Source: Streptomyces sp. NBC_00285
GTDB taxonomy: Bacteria > Actinomycetota > Actinomycetes > Streptomycetales > Streptomycetaceae
DNA: 64,000 nt
Assembly: GCF_036174265.1 (NCBI RefSeq)
Contig: NZ_CP108055.1
Coordinates: 6,386,001-6,450,000, forward strand
Direction of reading: 5' to 3'
The notes under the pieces are model-generated. The model ran no database searches, was not told the DNA's origin, and saw nothing but the letters and a program-made list of their open reading frames with translations. How positions within the stretch are numbered: the first letter of the stretch is position 1; the number at the start of each line of letters is the position of its first letter. Shown here piece after piece: positions 38,131 through 46,834 of this stretch. A program made the position numbers and the translations under genes.

Positions 38131-38756
38131 GCCGCGCTTCTCCCTTCCACTGCCAGGAACTGTGCGGCGATGAACTGGGTGTAGGCGGGGGGTACGGCTT
38201 TGCGGGCTTCGAGGTTGGTCATCCAGGTGCAGCCCATGGCGTCCGCGTAGGCCCGCTCGCCCTTGTGCGCGAACGCGAGCAGACCCTTGCGGTGCCAGCA
38301 CGGCGCGACCAGGTCCCCGCCCCCTCCCCAGGAGGTCTCGAACGCACGGTGGCGGCGGATGTTGAGGGCGAACTGGGTGCCGCACAGCAGGTAGTCCGGC
38401 CTCAGCGGGGCCTCGGGGACGTTCTCCATCACCCACGGCAGCCCGGAGGACTCCAGCCGCTTGCGGCCGGGGGTGAGGAGGTCGGGGTGGTCGTCGTGAC
38501 GGCCGCGCCATGCGGTGACCTTGGCGAAGTACTCGCAGGGCCAGGAGGCGTGGACCAGGTCGAAGCCGTCCAGGGGGAAGGTGAGGGCGTCGGCCTGGTG
38601 GAAGGTGAAGGGGTAGTTGGGCTGCGGGCGGTTGTCGACGCCGGTCACGTCGAACCCGGCGAGGTAGTAGCCCATGGACAGGCCCCCGGCACCGCAGCAC
38701 AGGTCCAGCAGGCGCAGCCCGTTCGGCCGGCGCAGCGGCAGCACGCTCGCGTTCAC
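38127..38756 (-). CDS. Cytosine-C5 methyltransferase-like protein A
   Basis: 209 residues from GTG 38756, overlapping its neighbour by 4 bases. Motif I is intact (LRLLDLCCGAGGLSMGYYLA, then FDVTGVDNRPQ) and motif VI is WVMENVPEA. However, motif IV reads ASWPCEYF instead of the PPCQ of active enzymes, although the catalytic-type cysteine after Pro is kept. The target-recognition region is short. It may be an orphan methyltransferase protecting the element or a partner of protein B next door; the two share the same architecture (about a third of residues by eye). Confidence 0.8.
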   Translation of the reverse strand: MNASVLPLRRPNGLRLLDLCCGAGGLSMGYYLAGFDVTGVDNRPQPNYPFTFHQADALTFPLDGFDLVHASWPCEYFAKVTAWRGRHDDHPDLLTPGRKRLESSGLPWVMENVPEAPLRPDYLLCGTQFALNIRRHRAFETSWGGGGDLVAPCWHRKGLLAFAHKGERAYADAMGCTWMTNLEARKAVPPAYTQFIAAQFLAVEGRSAA

Positions 38757-39445
38757 GCGGCCACCCCCAGGGCCGGGGTGAGCACGGCCAGGGCGGCGCG
38801 GCCGATGAACTCCGCGTAGGCGGGCGGGATGCACTCGCGGATGCCGTCGCGGTTCATCCACGGCACCCCCAGTACCCGACGCGCGAGGTCGACGCCGGAG
38901 AAGTTGCCGACGAACTGGCCGTAGTGACCGGGCGGCACGGGGCGGCCCATCTTGGCCTGCGGCATCAAGTGCGTGGGATGGCAGGGCTGGTCGAGGGTGA
39001 AGCCGCCGCCAGTCTCAAAGAACCGGTGCCGGTACGTGTCGACGGCGAACATCGGCCCGCACAGCATCACCGGACGGTGCAGCTTGGGCACCGCGCCCCG
39101 CACGTTCTCCATCACCCACGGCCGCCCGGACGCTTCCAGGGCGGCGCGGGCGGGGGCGATCAGGTCCGGGTGTGCGTTGTCCTGGATGCGCTGGCAGTCG
39201 CTGTCGTGCTGGCACGGCGGCGAGGCGTGGATGAAGTCGAACGCGGCGCCGTGTTCGAGGACGAACGCGATCGCGTCGGCCTGCACGAACCGGAACGGGT
39301 AGCGGGGCTGCGGGTTGATGTCGACGCCGGTCACGTCGAACCCGGCGTCGGAGTAGCCCTTGGCTGCGCCGCCCTGGCAGCAGAACAGATCGAGCAGGCG
39401 CGGGTGTTGGCCGGTCCGGTGCCGGATGTCAGTGGGTTGGGTCAT
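38753..39445 (-). CDS. Cytosine-C5 methyltransferase-like protein B
   Basis: 230 residues from ATG 39445, with GAGAGG upstream. Motif I is LLDLFCCQGGAAKGYSDAGF, with FDVTGVDINPQP binding AdoMet. Motif IV is HASPPCQHDS with the PPC nucleophile. Motif VI is WVMENVRGAV. It ends GIRECIPPAYAEFIGRA, like the C-terminal EAxRxIPPAYxxFI helix seen also in protein A. Small single-domain enzymes of this kind occur in phages and actinomycete elements as orphan methyltransferases. It is divergent from the EVE-like/HNH gene (about 100 bases between starts). Confidence 0.85.
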   Translation of the reverse strand: MTQPTDIRHRTGQHPRLLDLFCCQGGAAKGYSDAGFDVTGVDINPQPRYPFRFVQADAIAFVLEHGAAFDFIHASPPCQHDSDCQRIQDNAHPDLIAPARAALEASGRPWVMENVRGAVPKLHRPVMLCGPMFAVDTYRHRFFETGGGFTLDQPCHPTHLMPQAKMGRPVPPGHYGQFVGNFSGVDLARRVLGVPWMNRDGIRECIPPAYAEFIGRAALAVLTPALGVAA

Positions 39446-39547
39446 GCTTGACCTCTCCAGTTCTGTGGTTGAGCTGGGGTGAGGGGCAGCCGCGGTCTTT
39501 TGCCGAGAGAGCGGCTGCCCCGGTCTGTGGGTTGAGGAGGGGGCGCA

Positions 39548-40492
39548 ATGACGAACGCGTGGCTGCTGCTGAGCGTGGGCGACGCCCGCCAGCACGGCGG
39601 GAACGACGGCTACGAGGACAACCCGCGCGAGTACTACCGCTGGGACAGCACGGTTCCCAACCACGCCCGTCTGGCCGAGGGGGACGTTGTTGCGCTGTGG
39701 GACAAGCGGGAACTGATCGGCGTCTCGGTCATCGACAGCATCGAGACCGACACCGAGGACAAGGCACGGTACTTCTGCCCCCAGTGCAAGAAGGCTGACT
39801 TCAAGCGGCGTTCGCGGCTGACGCCGGCCTGCCGCTGCAATCAGTGCGAGGCCACCTTCGACACGCCGGGACAGAAGGTGGAGCCGGTCACCACCTACCT
39901 GTCCCGCTACGGCCGGCGCTGGCTTGACGGGCGCGGCCTGCTGACCGGGCCCCAGCTACGGGCCCTGTGCGACTCGCCGAACTCGCAGCTGAGCATGCGC
40001 CCCGCCCGCTGGGAGAAGCTGCGCGATGCGCTGCTGGCCACCGGGCGGGCGGATGCCGCGGCGGTGTCCGCTCTGGCCGGCCCGCGGCACCGGCGGGCTC
40101 CCATCGCGGGTGGGCACCGCTTCGCCAGGGTCCGGGCCCGGGTGGGGCAGGCGGAGTTCCGGGCCGCACTGCTGGAAGAGCAGGGCCAGCAGTGCGCCGT
40201 CACCGGCCCGGCCCCTGCCGATGTACTGGAGGCGGCCCACCTGTACAGCTATGCCGAAAGCGGCGAGCACCACGACTTCGGGGGGCTGCTGCTGCGCCGG
40301 GATGTGCACCGGCTGTTCGACAACGGCCGCATCGCCGTCGACCCGGAAACGGACCTGCTGGACGTCGATCCCGGGCTCGACGCCTATCCGATGTACGCCG
40401 AACTGCACGGCAAGCCGCTCGTGTTGGCCCTGCGTCCCGAGCACCGGGTGTGGCTGACGGCGCACTGGAACGCGCACCGGGCCGGTTCCTAA
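39548..40492 (+). CDS. EVE-like + zinc-ribbon + HNH nuclease
   Basis: 314 residues. Residues 1-~65 (AWLLLSVGDARQHGGNDG, then YYRWDSTVPNHARLAEGDVV) look like a PUA/EVE-type base-reading domain. CPQC (77-80) and CRCNQC (95-100) form a zinc ribbon. A helical linker follows, then an HNH_2 nuclease: CAVTGPAPADVLEAAHLYSY and GGLLLRRDVHRLFDNG. The middle Asn of HNH appears replaced by Gly (usual NGLLL is GGLLL here). This layout suggests a modification-dependent (type IV) restriction enzyme. Its divergent methyltransferases would then mark, or avoid marking, its targets. Confidence 0.75.
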   Translation: MTNAWLLLSVGDARQHGGNDGYEDNPREYYRWDSTVPNHARLAEGDVVALWDKRELIGVSVIDSIETDTEDKARYFCPQCKKADFKRRSRLTPACRCNQCEATFDTPGQKVEPVTTYLSRYGRRWLDGRGLLTGPQLRALCDSPNSQLSMRPARWEKLRDALLATGRADAAAVSALAGPRHRRAPIAGGHRFARVRARVGQAEFRAALLEEQGQQCAVTGPAPADVLEAAHLYSYAESGEHHDFGGLLLRRDVHRLFDNGRIAVDPETDLLDVDPGLDAYPMYAELHGKPLVLALRPEHRVWLTAHWNAHRAGS

Positions 40493-40515
40493 CCGTCACA
40501 CATCGGGGGGATGCT

Positions 40516-41094
40516 GTGGGAAGTACCGCTTTTGCGCTGGTTGCAGCAGCCGTAGGTGTTACCGGGACGCTGCTCGCGCCGGTCCTCGCGCAGAGGTCCG
40601 GGGCGAGAGCGCAGCAGGCGGAGTTCGAGCGCCAGCAGCAGGCAGCCCACGCGCAGTGGGAGCGCGAGCAGCGGCAGGCGGAAGTTGCTATGCGCCGGTC
40701 CTGCTACATCGAGACGAACGCGGCCTTTCGCCACTACCGCATGCAGCTGATGAACCACCTGTGGAACGTGCACCGCCACGAGGTCACCGAAGCAGGCAGT
40801 GAGCGGCTGGAAGCCTCCCGTCACGGGCACCATGTTGCCTTCGCCGAAGCCCAGATGGTCGCCTCACCAGCCGTGCTTGCCCAGCTCGATGACATGTCCA
40901 GGGCGCTGTCGGAGGGATACCGCAGGACCAAGTGCCTTGAAGAAGGCAACCCGGATGACGGCGACACCCTCGAAGTGATCCAGGACTACCTGGGGTGGAT
41001 CTGGGAGCGCTGGAAAGAGACCCGCGCCGCCATGCGTACTGACCTGGGAGTGCCTAACTCCCCGATAGCCCCGCCTGGCACCGCTACTCCCTAG
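40516..41094 (+). CDS. Membrane-anchored coiled-coil protein, unknown
   Basis: 192 residues from GTG 40516, with GGGGGG upstream. One N-terminal membrane segment (FALVAAAVGVTGTLLAPVLA) is followed by a Gln/Glu/Ala-rich coiled coil (about 25-60) and a helical domain with WNVHRHEVTEAGSERLEASR and YLGWIWERWKETR. Similar small proteins are frequent in Streptomyces phages and elements; no role is known. It lies 23 bases after the HNH gene in the same direction, so it may belong to that module. Confidence 0.7.
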   Translation: MGSTAFALVAAAVGVTGTLLAPVLAQRSGARAQQAEFERQQQAAHAQWEREQRQAEVAMRRSCYIETNAAFRHYRMQLMNHLWNVHRHEVTEAGSERLEASRHGHHVAFAEAQMVASPAVLAQLDDMSRALSEGYRRTKCLEEGNPDDGDTLEVIQDYLGWIWERWKETRAAMRTDLGVPNSPIAPPGTATP

Positions 41095-41107
41095 CACCGA
41101 AGGGCGG

Positions 41108-41563
41108 CTAGAACGGGGGTTCGGTGTCTGCCGAAGCTCCGGCGGAGCCGTTGGCCGCGGTCCACGGGTCGTTGCCAGCCGGGCCGTTCTGGGAGGCGGG
41201 CTTGGCGTTGATGGTCACGGTGGTGAAGCGGACGGAGGCGCCGATGTCGTCGATCTCGACGGCGAGCATGGAGCGCTTCTCGTTCTGGTCCGTGGTCCAG
41301 TCGTGCTGACGCATCCGGCCGTTGGCGACGACGCGGGAGCCCTTCTTGAGGCTGTCGGCGACGTGTTCGGCGAGGGTGCGCCAGGCGGCGCAGCGGTAGA
41401 AGGCGGTGGTGCCGTCCTTCCACGCGTTGGAGGTGCGGTCGAAGGTGCGCGGGGTGACGGCGATGGTGAACTTGGCGAGCGCGGCGCCGCCGTCGGTGAA
41501 CTTCAGCTCGGGGTCGTCGGTCAGGTTGCCGACGAGGGTGATCGGGGTCTCTCCGAACGACAT
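41108..41563 (-). CDS. ssb: Single-stranded DNA-binding protein
   Basis: 151 residues from ATG 41563, with GGAG upstream. OB-fold core: PITLVGNLTDDPELKFTDGG, KFTIAVTPRTFD, AFYRCAAWRTLAEHVADSLK, KGSRVVANGRMRQHDW. The C-terminus is short, ending in SADTEPPF, close to the DDxPF tip by which SSBs recruit partners. It protects single strands during transfer or replication of the element. Last gene of the long minus-strand transfer operon. Confidence 0.95.
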   Translation of the reverse strand: MSFGETPITLVGNLTDDPELKFTDGGAALAKFTIAVTPRTFDRTSNAWKDGTTAFYRCAAWRTLAEHVADSLKKGSRVVANGRMRQHDWTTDQNEKRSMLAVEIDDIGASVRFTTVTINAKPASQNGPAGNDPWTAANGSAGASADTEPPF

Positions 41564-41585
41564 GCTGTCTCCTGAACTGGTGGGC

Positions 41586-41882
41586 TTAGAAGGGCGGTTC
41601 GTTGCTGCAGCCATGGCCGTTGGCGGCCCACGGGTCGCGGTGGCGCGAGAGCCGGCGAGGGCGGCGCAGCCGGGGCAGCGGGAGCAGGAGCCAGCGGCGG
41701 TGCTCGTTCCAACAGGTGCACGGCTCCCAGTCGGTGCCCGCGTACTCGCCGGTCTCGTAGTCGCCGTAGTCGTGCTCGATGCCGCCGTTGCCCTCGCACT
41801 GCGGGCAGTCGGGCCGGGGCGTGTCCGTGAGGACCAGGCCGGACTGGGGCCAGACTGTGTAGTGAATGCGCAGTCGCTGCAC
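41586..41882 (-). CDS. Small zinc-finger-like protein, unknown
   Basis: 98 residues from GTG 41882. Cys pairs in DCPQCEGNGGIEHDYGDYE and EPCTCWN resemble half a DnaJ-type zinc finger, with a basic Arg/Leu-rich tail ending GCSNEPPF. This is a common gene in Streptomyces integrative elements, with no assigned function. An upstream ATG at 41942 is in frame, but the segment it would add does not look conserved. Confidence 0.65.
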   Translation of the reverse strand: MQRLRIHYTVWPQSGLVLTDTPRPDCPQCEGNGGIEHDYGDYETGEYAGTDWEPCTCWNEHRRWLLLPLPRLRRPRRLSRHRDPWAANGHGCSNEPPF

Positions 41883-41898
41883 GGGTGTTGGTCTCCTG

Positions 41899-42120
41899 TC
41901 AGCGCTTGGTGCTGAAGATCTTGAGGGCGATGCCGCCGACACCTATGGGCCCGGCGGCATGGGCCATGAAGACGGCCGTGTGGGCGGCGTAGTCGAGTAG
42001 CCAGGCCAGAGCGGCGGCCAGCCCCCATCCGCCGGCGACGAACGCGCCGGCGATCGCGAACGGGTACAGGAAGCGCCGCAGCGGAAAATCGCTGCCGCTG
42101 GTGCCGTGGATGTGCGCCAA
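41899..42120 (-). CDS. Small two-helix membrane protein, unknown
   Basis: 73 residues from TTG 42120, which has AAGGAG 8 bases upstream (the reason for the start). Two hydrophobic helices: FLYPFAIAGAFVAGGWGLAA and AAHTAVFMAHAAGPIGVGGI. It lies directly downstream of the VirB4-like gene beyond two hairpins. It could be a minor channel component; nothing more can be said. Confidence 0.6.
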   Translation of the reverse strand: MAHIHGTSGSDFPLRRFLYPFAIAGAFVAGGWGLAAALAWLLDYAAHTAVFMAHAAGPIGVGGIALKIFSTKR

Positions 42121-42172
42121 AACGGGATCTCCTTGTCTCTCGGGGCGGTGTGGGCGGCCGGGTGGCCTGCCC

Positions 42173-42210
42173 GGTCCTCGCCCCCGTCGGAGCACGGGAG
42201 GGCGAGGACC
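42173..42210 (-). terminator. Hairpin downstream of the VirB4-like gene
   Basis: GGTCCTCGCCC (42173-42183) pairs with GGGCGAGGACC (42200-42210), with an inner CCGT/ACGG extension. It is the second of two hairpins in the gap between the ATPase gene and the next gene. It may attenuate rather than abolish read-through into the small genes and ssb. Confidence 0.7.
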
Positions 42211-42240
42211 AGGCGGAGCATCCGGGTGGGCAAATGAGAA

Positions 42241-42271
42241 AGGGCCCGTCACCTGGTGGGGTGCGGGCCCT
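42241..42271 (-). terminator. Hairpin directly after the VirB4-like gene
   Basis: AGGGCCCG (42241-42248) pairs with CGGGCCCT (42264-42271); CACC/GGTG extends the stem past one bulged base. It lies 20 bases after the ATPase stop codon. Confidence 0.75.
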
Positions 42272-42291
42272 GTGTGCTGGAGGAATGCGTG

Positions 42292-44442
42292 TCAGAGATC
42301 GGAGGGGAGCTTGGTTCCGGTCTCTGCGTCGTACGCGGTGCCGGTCGGGGACAGGCGGATGGTCCGGGACTGTGCCCGGTCGCCGTCCTTCCATGTCTTT
42401 CCGCCGACCGAGACGCGGACGGTGATGTCTGCGAGCGGGTCGGTGACCGGCAGCGCGATCTCGGGCGCCTTGGGGAACCAGCGGTCATTGCCGCGCGTGG
42501 TGTGCGCAGTCTTGCCGGAGGCGTCGATGCGCAGGTACTTCGCGTTGCGGTCGAAGTATGAGCGCAGTTCCAGGTAGACGCGGTCCCGGTCGCTGTTCCA
42601 GTGGGCGACCAGATCGGCTTTGACGCCGTCGACCTGGAGGGCTGCCCCGGAGCGGCCCTTGTAGGCGGCGGCCTTTTCCTGACGAGCCTGCTGTTCCTGG
42701 TCGTCGGCCGCGTATTGGTAGACGCCCGCGATCGTGATGCCCAGGGCTGCGATCGCGGCGACGTAGGGCCAGCTCCGACGACGCGTCCGGGGCTGCGGTG
42801 AGTCCGTCCGGGGTTCGGCCGCGTGCGGCTGGGGGCCGCGGTGCCATTGCGGGGACGTGCTGTCGCCGGTCTTCTCGAACCATGCAGCGTCGTCGTGGCC
42901 CATGTGGGCGACGGTAGCGCGCAGTTGCACGGCCTGTCCGTGCTCTCCACGCAGATCGGCCACCTGTGCCCGGGTCTCCCACCAGGCAAGCGCCTGGGGG
43001 GAGTTGAGGCCGTGGGCGGTGATGTCCTCGCGCTCGTAGAGGGCGGCCACCTGAGAGGCCTGGTCGAATCGGCCGTCCAACGCGGCCTGGAGGACGCTTT
43101 CGTGCCGGGTGAGCGTGCCGATGACGTTCGGCGGCAGGCTCTCCCAGTCCCAACTGTCGTCGGCCGCGGTGAACGGTGCATGCAGATCATCCGAGTCGAC
43201 GACGACGCTCGGGTCCTCACTTGGCTCCGTGACGATTTCGGTGGCCGGGCTGTTCTGATCGACGGACGTCCCCTGCTGTGCCATACGGCGCCGTGACGAG
43301 GTGTCCGTCAGCGCTATCTCGTCCTGCCCGAGGATGGTCTGGACGACGTCGACGTAGTCGGGGCCGACCTTCCACACCGCCTGGCCGGGTTCGAGGGTGG
43401 GGATGAGGTCGATGAGCGTCTGGGGAAGTCCGAGCAGGGCGCCGACGATCGCGGCCTCTTCCGGTCCCAAGCGTCCGACGTGGGCGATCTCGCACAGCCG
43501 GGCCAGATCTTGCGCCTTGCCCTGTCCGAGGTCGGACAGCGTATGCATCACCACGTCCAGCGACAGAGCGGCCTTGCGGCTGTTCTTCAGCAGACGCTGG
43601 ATGAGTTCGCTGGTGGCCGGGGATAGCAGGATCTGCCAGGCCTCTTCGAGGACCAGGTGGCGGTGCACTGCCGTGGACTGGCGCAGCCATACGTGCTCTG
43701 CCCAGCAGGAGATCGCGGCCATCAGCGAGGGGATCGCCGGGCTGTTGCGGTCCAGCCGGCTGAAGTCGAACGACAGGATCGGCAGGTCCGTCTCCGGCAG
43801 GCTCGCGTCCTGGCCGTCGAACAGGCCGGTGAGCGATCCCTCGGTGTAGCGGGACAGGGCGATCGCCGGGCCCTCGCCCCACTCGGTCAGCTTCGCGGCC
43901 GGCCACCGCCCGTCCTCCGGCGCCACCAGAGCGTCCACGAGCCCGTTCAGCGAGGTCGCTTTCGGATGCGCGAGGGCGTGCTGGAGGGCGTGGGCGGCCT
44001 GATGGGTCAGGGCGCCCGGCTCGACAGCGGTGATCAGGGAGCGCACCAACTGCTCGCGAACCGCGCGCGGGAACAGGTCGCTGCACGGGTTGAGGGTGAA
44101 GGAGCCGGCCTCGATGACCCGGCCCCCCAGCGAGCGGACCAGGGGCGCCCACTCGCCGCTCGCGGTGTCCTCGCCGAAGGAGTCGATGACGACGGCCTGG
44201 TGGGCGTTGTCGAGGATCTCGCGCCGTATCCGGGTCTTGGCCGTCGTGGACTTGCCGGAGCCGAGTCCCCCCAGGGCGAGCGAGTTCGTGGCCGGCAGGA
44301 TCGCGGCGTCGGTCAGGACGGGCGAGAGGTGGAAGGCGCGGCCGTCCAGCAGGGAGCGGCCGATCGGGATGCCGGGGAAGGCCGTGTTGGAGGCGATGAG
44401 TGGTGCGGTGATCGCGGCGTGGTTGGAGGGCAGGCGGATCAC
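42292..44442 (-). CDS. VirB4-like conjugation ATPase with C-terminal membrane-ectodomain
   Basis: 716 residues from GTG 44442 (GTGA overlap with the preceding gene). Residues ~1-440 are a VirB4/TraC-type motor: Walker A at 58-67 (GGLGSGKSTT), Walker B HLVLEEAWQIL, and LLKNSRKAALSLDVVMHTLS typical of the family. After an acidic/Ser-rich linker and a helical region, one membrane helix (SWPYVAAIAALGITIAGVYQ, about 545-565) precedes ~150 residues that would lie outside (DRVYLELRSYFDRNAKYLRI). Such a tail is not part of normal VirB4; it could stand in for a VirB8/TcpC-like component. The usual N-terminal VirB4 region is reduced and may be supplied by the upstream gene. Confidence 0.85.
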   Translation of the reverse strand: MIRLPSNHAAITAPLIASNTAFPGIPIGRSLLDGRAFHLSPVLTDAAILPATNSLALGGLGSGKSTTAKTRIRREILDNAHQAVVIDSFGEDTASGEWAPLVRSLGGRVIEAGSFTLNPCSDLFPRAVREQLVRSLITAVEPGALTHQAAHALQHALAHPKATSLNGLVDALVAPEDGRWPAAKLTEWGEGPAIALSRYTEGSLTGLFDGQDASLPETDLPILSFDFSRLDRNSPAIPSLMAAISCWAEHVWLRQSTAVHRHLVLEEAWQILLSPATSELIQRLLKNSRKAALSLDVVMHTLSDLGQGKAQDLARLCEIAHVGRLGPEEAAIVGALLGLPQTLIDLIPTLEPGQAVWKVGPDYVDVVQTILGQDEIALTDTSSRRRMAQQGTSVDQNSPATEIVTEPSEDPSVVVDSDDLHAPFTAADDSWDWESLPPNVIGTLTRHESVLQAALDGRFDQASQVAALYEREDITAHGLNSPQALAWWETRAQVADLRGEHGQAVQLRATVAHMGHDDAAWFEKTGDSTSPQWHRGPQPHAAEPRTDSPQPRTRRRSWPYVAAIAALGITIAGVYQYAADDQEQQARQEKAAAYKGRSGAALQVDGVKADLVAHWNSDRDRVYLELRSYFDRNAKYLRIDASGKTAHTTRGNDRWFPKAPEIALPVTDPLADITVRVSVGGKTWKDGDRAQSRTIRLSPTGTAYDAETGTKLPSDL

Positions 44443-45512
44443 AGGATCGCCCCTTTCCGGGTGGAAGCGCCGTGCGGGGTGGTCATCACGTGTGCGCGGT
44501 GCTGCTGGCCGGGCAGCCAGTCGAGGACGATCCGGTGCCGGTCGGCAGCGAGCGAGGCCTGCCAGCGGGCGTCGGTGACGGCCTCCGGGCTGTCGCCCCA
44601 CACCGTCAGATAGGCGTCGATGTCCACGAGGGTGGCGCCCTGTACTAGGGCGCCGTGGGTGGTGCCGCTGGCGATCTGGTGGGCGTCCTGCTTGACCTTG
44701 TCGGCGGTGAACGCCTCGCTCGCCGCCTCCTGCCACTTCGCCGACCTGCGGGACTGCGCCGCGGGCAGCGGCCGGTACAGCACTGCGAACGAGCGCTCTG
44801 TCTGGTCATCGAGCAGGAACTTGCCCATAAGGTCCCCACCGGTCTCATCCGGCCAGCCGGTGATCCGGGCGGTGGCCGCGTAGCGGCCGTCCTCCAGGCC
44901 CACCCAGCCGGGGCCGCGGTCGACGACGGCGGGCAGCTGCTCGGGGGCGACGGGTGCGAGGGCTCCGAGGCGGGTGAACTCGCCCTCCAGCGTGGCGAGC
45001 ATGCGATCGGGCTGTCCGACCAGGCCCTTGGGCACATGCACGGAGATGGTCTGGGTGTGGTGGGTGAACTCGCCGACGGCGGCGTGGTGGGTGACGTGCA
45101 CCTGAACGCCTGCTTGGCGGGCCTGCCCGCCCGCGAACGTCAGCGCCTTGGAGAACGCCTCGTGAAAGACGGTGCGGCGTTGGTCGTCCTGCATGGTGCC
45201 GTGGCCTGGGTACAGGGCCCATGTCGCGGTCGCGCCGGGCTGGTTGGTCATGGCGGCGGGAACGGTGCGTTCGCGCAGGTGCCGGTATCCGACGGTGGCC
45301 CACCGGGCCATCGAGCGCGGGCCGGGGGCGAGGTTGAGCAGGGCTCCGGCGGCGCCGACCGCGCCGAAGGTCCACAGCGGGGGCGGGGAGATCATCGCGG
45401 ATGCCAGCACGGCGCTCCCGACACCGGCGTTCACCCGGGTCAGCAGGGTCTCGCAGGGGCTCAGTCCGCGCTGGAGTGCAGGGATGCGGTAGCCGGGTGT
45501 CAGGGAGTACAT
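44439..45512 (-). CDS. SCO6880-family conjugation protein
   Basis: 357 residues from ATG 45512, with GGAGG 8 bases upstream. Two hydrophobic segments near the N-terminus (GVGSAVLASAMISPPPLWTF, AVGAAGALLNLA) are followed by a soluble part with TATWALYPGHGTMQDDQ and MLATLEGEFTRLGALAP. I recognise the SCO6880 family, encoded immediately before VirB4-type ATPases in actinobacterial type IV systems. It probably combines the VirB3/PrgI membrane part and the N-terminal VirB4 domain. It overlaps the ATPase gene by 4 bases. Confidence 0.8.
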   Translation of the reverse strand: MYSLTPGYRIPALQRGLSPCETLLTRVNAGVGSAVLASAMISPPPLWTFGAVGAAGALLNLAPGPRSMARWATVGYRHLRERTVPAAMTNQPGATATWALYPGHGTMQDDQRRTVFHEAFSKALTFAGGQARQAGVQVHVTHHAAVGEFTHHTQTISVHVPKGLVGQPDRMLATLEGEFTRLGALAPVAPEQLPAVVDRGPGWVGLEDGRYAATARITGWPDETGGDLMGKFLLDDQTERSFAVLYRPLPAAQSRRSAKWQEAASEAFTADKVKQDAHQIASGTTHGALVQGATLVDIDAYLTVWGDSPEAVTDARWQASLAADRHRIVLDWLPGQQHRAHVMTTPHGASTRKGAIL

Positions 45513-45617
45513 CGGGTCAACCTCCGGAAGTCTGAGGGGCGAACCGCCCCGGGCCCGGCACTTCGCTCATCCCGCGATCGAGGGGGAGAGAAGAACGCCG
45601 GGCCCGGGGCGGGCCCG

Positions 45618-46829
45618 CTACGGGGTGGAAGGACGACCGGATCCCGGCGCGGGAGCCGGGGCCGGACTGCTCGGGGCGGCGGCCGGGGAAGGGCCTGACG
45701 GTGAGCCGGACGCCCGCACCTGGCTGCGTGCCGCCTTGATCTGCGTACTGCGGTCGGAGCGTTCGGACGCGTGCGCGGCGGCGGACTGTGCGGTCGGACG
45801 TCCCGACCGCTTCTGCTGCCGGACGCCGTACGCGGCAAGCAGGACCCCGCGGTCCTGATGCACGGCCCGGCCGGGCGTGTTGACCGTGCGCCTGCGCTGC
45901 GGGGCGTTCTCCTGCTCGTAGACATCCGGGGCGCCGGCCCGCACGACCGCATGGGCCAGCCGGTTGTCAGTGCGGCGTTCCACGAAGGTCCGGGCGCCAC
46001 GCGCGACCTTGGGTCCGAAGTACGGGATTCCGTGGAAGATCATGCGCAGCATCAGGGCGTCCGCGGCGAGCAGGAGGACGGTGTCGACCACCAGCGAGCC
46101 GTGAGCGAGTTCGACGAACGGCGAGACCAACAGCAGGGCGAACGGGCAGAACATCAGCCCGATCAGGCGCATCGCCCACGTCTTCACGGCCGTCGCATCG
46201 CCCCCTCGTGCCAGCGAGGCCAGCACGAGGGGAGCCATGCACACGAACGCGAGGATGCCGAGGTTGCGGGTGATGAACACCAGCGCGGCAGGAACGAGGG
46301 CGACCACAAGAGCGGAGATGGTCAACAGTTTCGCGAGCGGCACGTCCTTGTCCGCGCCCTGCTGAAGGTCGTTCAGGATGACCTTGAACAGCGTGCTCTC
46401 GTTGCTGTCGAACGCGGTCGTGAACGCTGCACTGACGGCCTTGTTCAGCATCATCACTGCCCCCGGGACCGTCGCCATGCCGGCGACGGCCGCCAGGGTC
46501 CAACCGGTGGATGCACCCATCTGGCGCAGACGTGGTGCGCCCTGCCAGGCGGTCAGGCCGCACACGACGACCACGCACACGAAGATGGCGACGGCCAGGT
46601 GCTGACCGAGCCACAGGAACGGCTCGTACAGGGCGCTGTCCGCGCTCTTCGGCGCCCACGCGTCCTTCGGCGCGACCAGCGCATTGATCTTCTTGATGAT
46701 GCTCTCTGCGAAGTCCCGGACGTTGTCGGAGGCGCCGCCGGTGACACCGCCGGGGAGGCTGTCCGAGTTGCCTCGTTCGCAGTACTCCCGTGCCGGCTGG
46801 GCGATCAGGTCGCAGTCGTTGTCCGCCAT
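45618..46829 (-). CDS. VirB6/TrbL-like polytopic membrane protein
   Basis: 403 residues from ATG 46829. A soluble N-terminus of ~90 residues (RDFAESIIKKINALVAPKDA) precedes about six helices (LAVAIFVCVVVVCGLTAW; LLTISALVVALVPAALVFIT; LGILAFVCMAPLVLASLARG; WAMRLIGLMFCPFALLLVSP). A ~130-residue basic and Pro/Ala-rich cytoplasmic tail follows. Layout and position match VirB6/TcpH, the inner-membrane channel protein of conjugation systems. Confidence 0.82.
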   Translation of the reverse strand: MADNDCDLIAQPAREYCERGNSDSLPGGVTGGASDNVRDFAESIIKKINALVAPKDAWAPKSADSALYEPFLWLGQHLAVAIFVCVVVVCGLTAWQGAPRLRQMGASTGWTLAAVAGMATVPGAVMMLNKAVSAAFTTAFDSNESTLFKVILNDLQQGADKDVPLAKLLTISALVVALVPAALVFITRNLGILAFVCMAPLVLASLARGGDATAVKTWAMRLIGLMFCPFALLLVSPFVELAHGSLVVDTVLLLAADALMLRMIFHGIPYFGPKVARGARTFVERRTDNRLAHAVVRAGAPDVYEQENAPQRRRTVNTPGRAVHQDRGVLLAAYGVRQQKRSGRPTAQSAAAHASERSDRSTQIKAARSQVRASGSPSGPSPAAAPSSPAPAPAPGSGRPSTP

Positions 46830-46834
46830 GGGCG

